Source of the DNA: Datura wrightii
Lineage: Eukaryota > Streptophyta > Magnoliopsida > Solanales > Solanaceae
Assembly: GCA_035772735.1 (NCBI GenBank)
Contig: JASDFA010000003.1
Location: forward strand, 100,726,501 to 100,790,500
Length of the DNA stretch: 64,000 nucleotides
Direction of reading: 5' to 3'
Shown: positions 43,901 to 54,134 of the stretch, piece by piece
Position numbering within the stretch: the stretch's first letter is position 1
Layout: each line of letters begins with the position of its first letter
Notes under the pieces: model-generated
Databases searched by the model: none
Told to the model about the DNA's origin: nothing
What the model saw: only the letters and a program-made list of their open reading frames with translations
Translations under genes and position numbers: made by a program

Positions 43901-44352
43901 TCAATACAAATTTTGTGTACTATTTAAGTATGTTATTACTAAAAATATTAGTCAAATTATTAATTATTATATTATACCTTATAGTTATATTTTAGCTTAT
44001 ATAAAATAATTTTGTCTAACCAATTCTGTATTAAAAATAAATGAGACATAAATTATTTGGCATTGGAACTAAACTGAAATTTAAAATCTTAAAAATCACA
44101 TTGTTATTAATATAAATAATTTGAAAGATATTTAAGTAAATTTAACCCAAAAAATGGCTCATCAGCATTTTTTCACCGAACACTTTAACTGTTTATTATT
44201 AGTTTTAATATTTCTATTCAAACACGTAATTGCTTGTTTAAATCAGCTTCAGCACTTAAAAAAGCTTATCAGCTACTTTAAATCAGTTAAACCAAACGAG
44301 CGCTAAGTAATTAATATTGAGGGTAAAAGAATAATTATCTCTTTTTGATATA
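40986..44352. other. AT-rich intergenic sequence with degenerate repeats
   Basis: I see no gene. A short AT run lies at about 42814-42831. Between about 43205 and 44310 the ends carry words such as GCTTATAAGC and TTGGTTTAACTG typical of small inverted-repeat transposons, but I cannot define clean terminal repeats. Around 41560-42230 Leu/Ser-like words such as CGAGC/GCTGAGC recur without structure. Confidence 0.4.
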
Positions 44353-44370
44353 TGTGTGTGTGTGTGTGTA
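44353..44370. repeat. TG microsatellite at the left end of the pararetrovirus
   Basis: Nine TG units directly before the first viral-like sequence. Confidence 0.85.
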
Positions 44371-45149
44371 TTCGGTGGAAACTCCTCCTGCAACTGAGGT
44401 TAATAATGACCAACCCCAATCCCCTACTTACTCATCCCTAGGTGGTGAACTGGGAGTTTTGATGCAAGATTTTCAAATTGATAAAGAAACACTTTGGAAA
44501 GAGTTCTACTCTCCGAGAAATATTTTGAAAAGAAGTTGGTTTTTTAAGCGTTTTCAAAATGACGAAAGAAAGAGCCTTCAAGAAATTTATTATGAATTTT
44601 TAAACTCTATCCAAAAACAGATAAATTTCTTTGAATGATTTGAAGCCTATGCTGATTATCATTAGTTGGATTTTCCTTTTTCTAAATCGGTTAATGTTTC
44701 AAAAGTCTGAAAAATCTGCAATGGCAGAGAGATCACTTCTGAGCTTCCTCCGGCACAGGGATTTTCAACAACATATGCTGATAACACTTTGTCGCAGTCC
44801 CTTTAAAAAAAATCCGACAATGAAGCAGTTAACAACAAAGATATTAAAAATATTTTTGAACAAAATAATTATACAAATAAATATTTACAAGCACTTGGTG
44901 AATATCTGGTTTCAAGACCGTCCTCAACACCACCTGCTCTTTCAAAATCATCAGAGGCCTCCACATCTTCGGCTCCTCTGTTTAAACCTTATGAAATCCC
45001 TACAATATTTGCTAAGGAACTTCAAACCCACCACTCAAAAGATTCCCCTCAACTTTCTGACCTCCAATGAAGGATCTTGAAAATTGAGAAGACTCTGGTC
45101 CCTGATACCCTAATGAGAGAAACCTCTTCTAAGGCCTCTACAACTATCA
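44371..45149 (+). pseudogene. Polyprotein spacer upstream of the coat protein (EPRV)
   Basis: The first frame (to 44638) has an acidic Pro-rich start and KRSWFFKRFQNDERKSL. After a frameshift the text continues with NNYTNKYLQALGEYLVS in another frame (about 44860-44910). A similar block precedes the coat protein in related polyproteins. No movement-protein motif is visible upstream, so the copy is 5'-truncated. Confidence 0.6.
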
Positions 45150-46305
45150 TTGTTCTTCAGGAAGATATCCTGTCTGATAGTCAGCCAGAAGGAAGTTCCT
45201 TTAGAGGTGGCTCCCGTCAAAGCCGAATTTTTCAACTGGCGTAATCCGAAAAAGCTTTATTATCCTAGAGCTACCCATCTAGATGTAGCCTTAGAAGAAA
45301 AACCTAGTATCATGCAAAACAATTACAATGCCAATAACATCTATGAATGGAACATAGATGGTTGTTCTGAGTACAATATTCTATCCAAATTACAACAGAT
45401 GACAATAGTTGCCACTGCTTACAGGACCTCCCTTAACTGCTCAGACCAGCTTACTACCCATGTCCTAGTAGCAGGGTTTACGGGTCAATTAAAAGGTTGG
45501 TGGGACACCCATCTTAGTGAGGAAGACAAGCAAAAAAAATTTCATAGTGTTCGAGTCGACCCTTCAGGAGAACCAATCTTTAAGGTGGACAACCATTCCT
45601 GACTCTACTAATACTCTGATTCACACCATTATCAAAACATTCATTGGAAGTCCGGGTATCTTTAGGGAAAGATCTTTTGAAGTACTCAACAACCTTAAGT
45701 GTAAAACATTTTCCGACTTTAGATGGTATAAGAACTCCTTTCTTACCAGAATCTATGAAAGGCATGATGGTAACCTTCCCTACTGGAAAGAGAAATTCCT
45801 AAACGGCCTATCTAAGTCCCTTAGAGATTTAGTCAAAGAAGAGCTCCAAAACCAGCATTCTGGTGATATTATTCCTTATGAGCATATCACTTATGGTCAG
45901 CTTACAAGCCTCATCCAGCAAGTTGCCCTTAAGATCTATCGCCAAGATAAGCTATTAAGGCAATTAGCAAAAGATAGAGCTCAAACACGCCGAGACATAG
46001 GAAGTTTCTGCGAACAATTTGGTCTACCTTCATGTAGAAAGAAATCTCATAGAAATCTGACTCCTAAAAAGGAAGTCTCCTCATCTAGGCCTCATAATCC
46101 TAAATTTAGGAAATCAAAATCTTCTCCTCCAAAACATCAACGTGCAGCTAAGAAGCCAGCTCTTCCTGCCTCTAATGATGACAAATGTTACAGGTGCGGC
46201 AGACCTGGTCATATTGCGAAATACTGCAAATTCGCCAAAAGAATTAAAAATCTCAGTCTGGATGAATCAGTCCTTAACCAGATACAACACCTCTTACTAC
46301 AATAG
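45150..46305 (+). pseudogene. Coat protein region with zinc knuckle (EPRV)
   Basis: The first frame carries the GFTGQLKGWWD hallmark of pararetroviral capsids (about 45475-45510). After a frameshift near 45590 the second frame continues with KTFSDFRWYKNSF and GLSKSLRDLV. A Lys/Arg-rich stretch and the CCHC knuckle CYRCGRPGHIAKYC (about 46186-46230) close it. The break makes the capsid protein non-functional as it stands. Confidence 0.8.
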
Positions 46306-46792
46306 GACTCTGATAGTGCTGATGATGAGTTCGAACAGGACCTTAATCAAATCGAAGATGATGACCTAGAATCCTCCCAGTCTAACCCAGAAGACCAAAA
46401 TAGCCAACCTGAAGTCAATGTTCTCTCAGAAAAAACAAGATCTTCTCCTGGAGGTTATAAGAAACTTACAAGATCCAGATCAAAAAGGACATTATCTAGA
46501 TCAACTCAAAAAGATCTAGATAGACCCTCCACATCTTTCTCCAATATTTTTTCTCATCCTCACATACCAAACACCTACAATATCACTGATGTTATGAACG
46601 GATTTTCTTCTAGCAAACCAAAGGTAGTAACTATTCAAGATCTTCAATCAGAAATAGTACTCCTTAAGGAAGAAATCCGACAAATCAAAGCTAGGCAAGA
46701 ACTAGATCTGATTGTCCTTCAACAATTCTCTACCATGGCTGATCTTCCTAGACAAACAAAAGTTGAACAACCAAATCATGAGACTGAATAGG
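46306..46792 (+). pseudogene. Linker between coat protein and protease (EPRV)
   Basis: Acidic and Ser-rich text is followed by a short helix-like segment (IQDLQSEIVLLKEEIRQIKA) ending at a stop at 46789-46791. One base shift separates it from the protease frame. Confidence 0.5.
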
Positions 46793-47213
46793 GAGACTTT
46801 ATCAATTATCTCTCGAGAATCTCCATAAGGAGATGGCATACTAGGGTAATCTTAGTAGTCAACAAATCATTCATTCTAGACACCATTGCCCTTTTTGATA
46901 CTGGTGCAGACCTCAATTATGTCCAAGAAGGAATTATCCCAACCAAATACTTTGAGAAAACCAAAGAGGCCCTTAAAGCTGCTAATGGCAATAGATTAGG
47001 AATCAGCTACAAGCTCTCTGATGTCAAAGTAAGATCTTCCATAGAAAATTCTACTTTATCAGCTTCTACCTCATTCGTACTAGTGAAAGACTTTACTAAT
47101 CCTGTAATTTTAGGAACTCCTTTCATTGAAGAGCTCATCTCATTTCGGGTCACTTATCGAGGAATCAAAATCAAATGCAATAACATTTTTCTTCCTTTTG
47201 ACAAACCCCAGTA
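46793..47213 (+). pseudogene. Aspartic protease region (EPRV)
   Basis: LFDTGADLNYV (about 46892-46924) is the catalytic motif. ILGTPFIEEL lies downstream. The frame ends with TAA near 47213 instead of running on into RT. Confidence 0.78.
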
Positions 47214-47379
47214 AGAAGAATCTTGTCTACCTTGAAGCATGAGGAAGCCCAGATTAACTTCCTCAAGGAAGAAGTAGCTTTCCACAGGTAACTTCAGGAA
47301 CCTCTCCTTCAATCAAAAATCAAGGTCCTTGAAACACAAATTCAAAAAGAACTCTGTGCAGATTTACCCACAGCTTTCT

Positions 47380-48500
47380 GAAATTGCAAAATACACATAG
47401 TTAGGCTTCCTTACGAACCTGACTTTGATGAAAAACAATTCCTATAAAAGCTCTCCCAATACAAATGAACCATGAGCTAACAATCCATTGTCAAGAAGAG
47501 ATCAATGATCTCCTTCTCAAATAAATCATCTCTCCAAGTAAATCCCCTTGGAGTTGTGCTGCCTTTTATGTGAATAAAAGTTCCAAAATTGAGCGAGGCG
47601 TCCTTCGCTTAGCCATCAATTATAAACCACTAAGTACTGGCCTCCATTGGATTATGTATCCTATTCCCAAAAAGAAAGATTTACTCCAGCGACTCCATGC
47701 TTTCACAATTTTCTCAAAGTTCGATTTAAAGTCAGGCTCTTGGAAAATCCATATTGATCCAAGAGATCGATACAAAACTGCTTTTACAGTACCATTCGGG
47801 TAATATGAATGGAATGTCATGCCCTTTGGACTAAAGAAGGCCCCTTCAGAATTTCAAAAAATAATAAATGACATTTTCAATCATTTCTCAAAGTTCATAA
47901 TTGTTTACATTGATGATGTTCTGGTATTCTCCACAAACATTGATCAACATTTCAAGCACCTAAAAACTTTCTTCAATGTAATCAAAGAAAATGGCTTAGT
48001 CTGTCAAAAATCAAGTATAGTCTTTTCCAAATTAACATCCACTTTCTTGGGCATAATATCCAACAGGGTACTATTATCCCCATTCAAAGATCTATCCAAT
48101 TTGTTGACAAATTTTTTGATCAAATTTTAGACAAAACACAACTGCAAAGATTCATGGGGTGTGTTAATTATGTAGCAGATTTTGTTCCAGGGCTTAGCAG
48201 TTTGCTAAGACCCCTCCATGATAGATTGAAAAAGCCTCCGCCTCCGTGGACCCATGTTCACACAAATGCTATTAAATAAATCAAGCAGAAGATGAAGCAT
48301 CTTCCTTGTCTATCTCTTCATGATCCCTCTGCATTCGAAATAGTCGAAACAGATGCATCAAACATTGGTTATAGTGGAATTTTAAAATAAAGAAAAAATG
48401 ATAAGGAGCATATTATTGCATTTGCATCAAAGCATTGGAATAAGGCCAACAAAATTATCCAATAATTAAAAAAGAAATTTTAGCAATTGTTTTGTGATCA
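47380..48500 (+). pseudogene. RT and RNase H region (EPRV)
   Basis: RT text includes KFDLKSG, the MPFGLKKAP turn and the catalytic YIDDVLVFS (about 47907-47935). RNase H shows ETDASNIGYSG (about 48345-48380) and IIAFASKHW. Several stops and at least three frame changes occur, at about 47560, 47805 and 48060-48130 among others. Confidence 0.8.
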
Positions 48501-48934
48501 GAACGAGCTTACCGGCAGACCACTGCCGTCCCATTCTTGAGTGAGCTGGAGCGCAACCATCTTATCCACTGAACTAGCTAGAAGCTATCACTTCAGGTCA
48601 AAGCACTAAAAGAAAAGGACCGGGAAACGTGGTGGCATAGGAACCACGGGACCCCCTATTAGTAAAGGAAAAATGGAAGTGCGCACCAGCTGAAAAGGCC
48701 TCTCCACCTATTCCTTCTAGTCGAGCCTCTCGGTCTGTCATTATACCTCAAGAAGTAGAAAGAATTACAATCCCCATTCCACCTAAAATTCGCGGAATTG
48801 TTTCAAAATTTCAAGCAGTTTTGTTAAACCAAAACTTTTTATTACGAATTAACTGTAAAGCTGCAAAACCTGTTTTATAAAAAGATGTTCAAAATCTTGC
48901 CTCCAAACATATATTTTCTAAATGGCAAGCTATT
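48501..48934 (+). pseudogene. End of RNase H and polyprotein tail (EPRV)
   Basis: Broken text with IPIPPKIRGIVSKFQAVLL (near 48770-48830) leads toward the second ORF. I do not recognise the middle part (48500-48700). Confidence 0.4.
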
Positions 48935-50653
48935 TTGTCTATTTTTTTTTTAATACAGAATATATCAAATGGAGCTCCAACTCTATTCCAAATTTCCTTA
49001 CTAGAGAATTTTTGTAGGGAAGGTAAAATGAGTAGAAAAAAGAAGGCAACAGAGGTCTCGGATTCATCACAACTTCCAACCCTCACTCTGTCGAGTGAAA
49101 ACAAATTAACGCTGGTACAACAATAATCAAATTCAAAAAAACAGCAAGCTGCTACCAAGCAGCAAATAAAATCAGTTGCTTCTAAGCAACCTTCAAAATA
49201 AGCAGTTGGCCCAAGCCAGCCCAAATACCAAACTTCGGCAGACTATGCCATGAAAGAAATTCCGCCATCATATTTGGAGAATGAAACTCCAATTTCCATT
49301 TCTAGTCCAAAGAAGTGGGCTGACCTAGTTGAGGAAGAAGAACAAAATACTCAACTAGCCCAGACCATGTCCACCTCATGGACAGAAGAAGATTTTCAAA
49401 ATTGGCGCCTGCTCATGGGCTTCAAAGATACTGCAGCCCTGACAAGCCCAATAAAAGAGAATTAATGAACCAATATCTCTTCTTTAAAAATATGTGTTCT
49501 ACTGCGGCGACCCAAAGCCACGCATCTTCTTCTTCTCATTCGGTGGCTGCTAGCAGCACCACCAAAAAAGTTGTGGAGGCAGAGAGCCCCATAGAATTTT
49601 CTTTCAATAAGCACTAGCACGGTACCTTCTATACCAAACAAGATATTTTCTCCAAACAGAGGCTCCTCCCTTGATGAACCTACCTACTTCAAAAATGAAA
49701 ATGTTTATCCACTAATACAAATTGAGCCTGAATTTTGGCACTCCTACCCCCAAGAGGTGGCCAAGAAAATGCTTAGCCCTTCTGCCAATTTTGTTCAAAA
49801 AACTTCCCCCTATACCCAAAAGTTCTATGAGTTCATTCTCACAGATATAAGATCTCGTTTATTCAAACCCCACAAAGAAAAACAAACCCAAACATTTGTT
49901 ACCCATACCACGGTATGGATTAACAAAATAATATCACTCAAAGAATGAGGAATGCACCCAGCCAAGTATAAAAAACTTTCCCAACTATTCGAACCCCAAA
50001 ATTATAATTATTTTGACTATATAGCAGTGTGGATGAACGCATTCACCTTTCAAAATGACCACAACAAACATTCCTGGTTTCTCCTATGGGGGAAACAACT
50101 AACTTCTGACTTCCCTCGGTGGTTTTTACATCAATGGTGGCCGACTTATGACCATCAAGCTGAAATCCTTCCTCCCTTGATTCGCGAAGGATATGAATAT
50201 TTTTGCTGAAGGTTTTTTAGCGAACAACAGGTCCCCTTGCTCCTGTAATTTTTCCACAGGTTCCATGTCCCTTGGATTTACTCACAAAAGTTTGTCTTCC
50301 ACAAACTGAAAGGACACAAAGGGATCCTATGGTTATCCCTCCAAGGCCATTCTAAATGATACAAAAATTGAAACCCCTCAGAAGCCTACCCAGCAGAAGT
50401 GGAAAAATGGTTCCTGCAAAATTCGAAGTATCTGGCCCCGACATATACCGCCCAAATAATATTTTTACAACAGAAATCTATTGCAGCTGCCCAACTGGCC
50501 AGCTCAAGCAACAAAGGAGATTTCATCCAACAAATGGAAAAAATCCTCCAACAGATTAAAGCTGAACTCCCCAGTCATCAACCGCAGGCGTCGGAAAAAT
50601 CCGAGTCGGAAGACGAAGAAGAAAACCCCAACACCAATTTCCAACTGAATTGA
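48935..50653 (+). pseudogene. Second ORF region (EPRV)
   Basis: Pieces in several frames form one degraded gene. There is a Lys-rich start (SRKKKATEVSDSS), a block with KKWADLVEEEEQNT, then YTQKFYEFILTDI and TTVWINKIISL. A Trp-rich part (WFLLWGKQLTSDFPRWFLHQWW) and an acidic end (SEDEEENPNTNF) follow. A similar ORF follows pol in some pararetroviruses of this group and its role is uncertain. At least five stops or shifts break it. Confidence 0.6.
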
Positions 50654-50770
50654 CATCATCAATGACACCATCAATATATCATCAGAATTGATGTCATGCA
50701 TGACATCATCAGAAAATTATTGAGGGTGATACTGTAGCACTTTCACTGTAGCAAATTTTTGGCTATAAAT
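50651..50770 (+). promoter_or_regulatory. Pararetroviral promoter
   Basis: Several TGACATCA/TGATGTCA words form bZIP (as-1-like) sites. Two of them make a perfect 20-bp palindrome at 50689-50708. A repeated CTGTAGCA pair and the TATA box GGCTATAAATAGCC (TATAAAT 50764-50770) follow. This resembles the full-length-transcript promoter of caulimoviruses. Confidence 0.7.
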
Positions 50771-51138
50771 AGCCCCCTCCATCTCATTTTAGAGTATCCT
50801 TTTCTTTCAAAAGCTTTTTCTTTCGAGGAAGACTTGCTTAGAACTTGCTCTCTTTCTTGTAATATTTTAAGGTTATTTGATACTTATATCAAAGTTCAAT
50901 TTTTCTAACCTTTTACTTTCCTAACTTGTCTCTTTCATTTTATTGCATATGGTTGGCCTAGCCACTTACCTTTAATTATTGCACTTATTATTTAATTATT
51001 GCATTATGGTTGGCTTTGCCACCTAATTAGTTTATTTCATTTGCATTTATAATCTTGTACTTATAATTATTCCTTGCTTCCTATCCTTCTTCCCTATATT
51101 CTTCTCCTATCATTTTAGGGGGTTCGCTTCCGGGTACT
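50771..51138 (+). other. Transcript leader region of the pararetrovirus
   Basis: T-rich, with repeated GGTTGGC(C/T)(T/A) words around 50950 and 51008. No ORF. Confidence 0.5.
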
Positions 51139-51142
51139 TGGT

Positions 51143-51146
<4 letters not shown>
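51139..51146 (+). promoter_or_regulatory. Truncated tRNA-Met primer-binding site (EPRV end)
   Basis: TGGTATCA is the first eight bases of the usual TGGTATCAGAGC site and then changes directly into a TA microsatellite. The viral copy therefore stops inside the primer site. Confidence 0.65.

Positions 51147-51213
<67 letters not shown>
51147..51213. repeat. TA microsatellite
   Basis: About 33 TA units at the right end of the pararetrovirus. Confidence 0.95.
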
Positions 51214-51215
<2 letters not shown>

Positions 51216-51531
51216 AAAGTAAAAAAATAAAATAAAAATTTATTTTTAAAATAATCATATTATTATATAAGTGGTAAGCCTCTAAGTTGAAAGTTAGATT
51301 ACCATTTTTTCCCTTCACTAAATTAAAATTTAACTAATACATAATTAAATATTAATATTTTATCATACCATATCATATTTATATATTTATTGCTATATAA
51401 ATGGAAGCCAAAAAGTGAAAATTTAAAATAAGTAAATAATAATAAATAAATAATAATAAATAAATATAAATAATGATAATGATAATAAATAAATACAAAT
51501 AATAAATAAAAATAAATAATAAATAATGATA

Positions 51532-51564
<33 letters not shown>

Positions 51565-51730
51565 TAATAAATAAATAATAATAATAATAATAATTATTAT
51601 TATTATTATTATTATATATTATTCTAATTAAAAGTGGAAAGCCCTTATCTTAAAAGTTGGATTACCATTTTTTTCCTACAGTAAATTAAAATATAATAAA
51701 ATAAATAATTAAATAGTAATATTTTACCAT

Positions 51731-51772
<42 letters not shown>

Positions 51773-51773
51773 T
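51214..51773. repeat. AT-rich stretch with AATA, ATT and TA runs
   Basis: Imperfect AATAATAA runs at 51430-51615 and a TA run at 51735-51766. Two related passages (51265-51310 and 51630-51675, GTAAGCC/GTTGGATTACC) suggest an old duplication. No gene. Confidence 0.7.
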
Positions 51774-54003
51774 TATAATACCCCGAAAACTCTAAGATCA
51801 GACCCAGGAGTTGAAACGAAGAAAACAGGATTTCCTGCACCACGTCACAGGACGAGTCGTCCAGTGACCCGTTGGGCTGCGCCACGAGTCGTTAAGTGAC
51901 TCATGGGGAGGAGGCTAGACATGGCTGAGATTTTGAGTTTGAGGCTGACCATGGGTGGGACCACGAGTCGTGGTCACCACCAGGAGTCATCAGGTGGCCC
52001 ATGGTCAAGGGTTGAATGAAGGATGAAGGATTTGGGCAGTGCACTTAACGACTGGTCACCATGAGTCATGGTATCCCTCGTGGTCACCAGTGAAGATGGA
52101 GTTCCAGTGCAGCCAACGAGAGGTGACCACGAGTGGTGGTCAGGGACGACGAGTCGTCCAGTCCCTCGTTGGGACTGGCAGTGTGTTTTTCCCTGCGAAT
52201 TTATTAAGGGCTTTTCCATAATTTCTAAGTTCCTAAGGCCTAAACTACGTCGTTTTAAGCTCAGAATAGAGTGTTTTAAGAGGGGTAAGTTCATTCTAGG
52301 CTTATTCACTTCCATGCATGCAAGTCTAGAAGTAACTAAGGGTGATCAAGCCTAAATCTCTCAAGTTCTTCCCCAAATTCTCTTTGGGCAATCAAGAAAG
52401 TTGTGAATTCAGATTTCTTCAGGTATGTAGGGTTATGAATGGGTGTAATTGTCCATACCCATGCCCAATCCCCTCTCAATTCATGAAAATTCTAGTTGAC
52501 GAATCTATGGGATTTTTACCCAACATGTGAATTTCTTAAGTATCAATCATGGGTATGATCTAAGCATATTTCTAATATTGAATTATGATTAATGGGCATA
52601 TTTTACAATATTTTCAATTATAAATTATGTTTTCAAGTTTTATAAATCGTGATGCCCATCCATGAAAGTTCATGAAAGTTGAGACCTATGTAAAATGTAT
52701 TCAAGCATGATGAGATGTTTATCAAGAAAGTATGATCTCGAATTACTCACGTTTATGTTCATGTTTTCGAATGATCAAGTCTATGTCAAGCATGTTTAAG
52801 TATTGGGCAAGCCATATGATCAAGTATGTTTCATGAAATTATCTAAACTTCATGTATTAGCTTACCACATAGATTTTGGAGTCTAGACTCCCACTATGTT
52901 CAGCTTGTGGTATGGTTTGAGCCAAGGCTCCTTATGTTATTATTCTAGATTTATGTATGTATTATTGAGTCAGCTTCATCACTAGACGATGGTTCATCTT
53001 TATTGAAAAACGATGGAGAGCATATGCATGTTTTTGGGAGTAGTGCTAGCACCGAGTAGGCTAAGGGTTAGTCAACCCTATGCCTCAGAACTACGCGCCA
53101 ACGTGGGTATGTTCAGATTATTTGGGACCTTCCTTGTGAGCTTCCCCTGCCCCCAAGGGGCCTTTAGCTTTATATCGATATCATGGTAGCGTCCTTAGCC
53201 TTGAAAAAGGTTTGGACGGCTCTGCCCACTTGAGTGTGATAGTTGGGACCACGTAAGCTCTATTGTGGTAATGTCGGTTATATGACAAGTCTCCCATTGT
53301 TTCTCATGATTTCAGTTATGCATGTTCATTAGTCATGATATTATGTTTTCAGTAGGTTTGACCCAATGTTCGGTTTTACTTATGATTATCAGTTTTCAGT
53401 TTTGGGTCATTCGATTCAGTTATGATGTTCTGTTATGTTCAGATCATGATTTCAGAAAATAGCATGCAAGTCCTACTCTCAAATCTTATCTTGATTATGT
53501 TTTCATGATATGCATATTTATGATTTTACTTACGTAGCGATTTTACTTACCTTACATACTCGGTACATTTCACGTACTGACCGCATACTTTATGCTGTAT
53601 CATTTCATGATACAGGCTCGGATATCCAGACTCAGTTTCATCATTAGCCAGACCTGCAGTATTAGCAATTATCAGCCAGAGTTGGTGAGTCCTCATCTTT
53701 CGAGGGCCCTTCTTTCCAGTTGTATCTAGTACTTTCTGTTTCAGACTTTAGTGAGTTAGTTGGAATCTTATCCCATCAACTCGTCAGTAGTAGAGGCTTT
53801 TCAGACGTAGTAGGTAATCAGCTTCGGTTTTGAATTATGTATTACGATATTATGAGGTTATTATACTTCCGCTATATTAATTATGTTGATCTTCCGCTTA
53901 TCTATGTTTGAGTTAGATGTTATGTTCATGTCATGGGTCGACTTGGAGCCTTTCGGGGTTCTTTGTCCCGTGTCCCGATCCGGACCTATGTCGGGTCGTG
54001 ACA
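51774..54003 (+). mobile_element. Solo LTR of the C family
   Basis: It runs from TATAATACCCC (TG changed to TA) to GGGTCGTGACA and matches the C LTR in the opposite orientation over most of its length. No primer site, polypurine tract or internal sequence adjoins it, so it is a solo LTR left by recombination. Both flanks are TA/ATAC repeats, which hides any target duplication. Confidence 0.8.
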
Positions 54004-54011
54004 TATGCATA

Positions 54012-54047
<36 letters not shown>

Positions 54048-54086
54048 TATATACATACATACATATATATATATATACATACATAT

Positions 54087-54133
<47 letters not shown>

Positions 54134-54134
54134 G
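54004..54134. repeat. ATAC and TA microsatellite
   Basis: Blocks of ACATACAT and TATATA alternate. ORFs through it are artefacts. Confidence 0.95.

Larger units (their letters stand above)
44371..51146 (+). mobile_element. Truncated endogenous pararetrovirus (Caulimoviridae)
   Basis: In order: a polyprotein spacer, coat protein with a CCHC knuckle, aspartic protease, RT, RNase H, a second ORF, a promoter region, a leader and a primer-binding site at the very end. The layout and coat-protein text point to the solendo/petu/florendovirus group. I cannot decide the genus. The movement-protein end is absent. Frameshifts and stops occur in every part, so it cannot be expressed as a virus. There is no integrase or LTR, as expected for passively captured viral DNA. 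Confidence 0.88.

Noticed and set aside
43205..44310. A complete small inverted-repeat transposon
   Set aside because: The end words fit such elements, but the two ends do not pair well over more than short stretches and I see no target duplication.
48501..48700. tRNA-like or host gene inside the pararetrovirus
   Set aside because: The stretch is GC-richer than its surroundings, but I could not find a cloverleaf or a coding frame, and it lies where the RNase H tail is expected.
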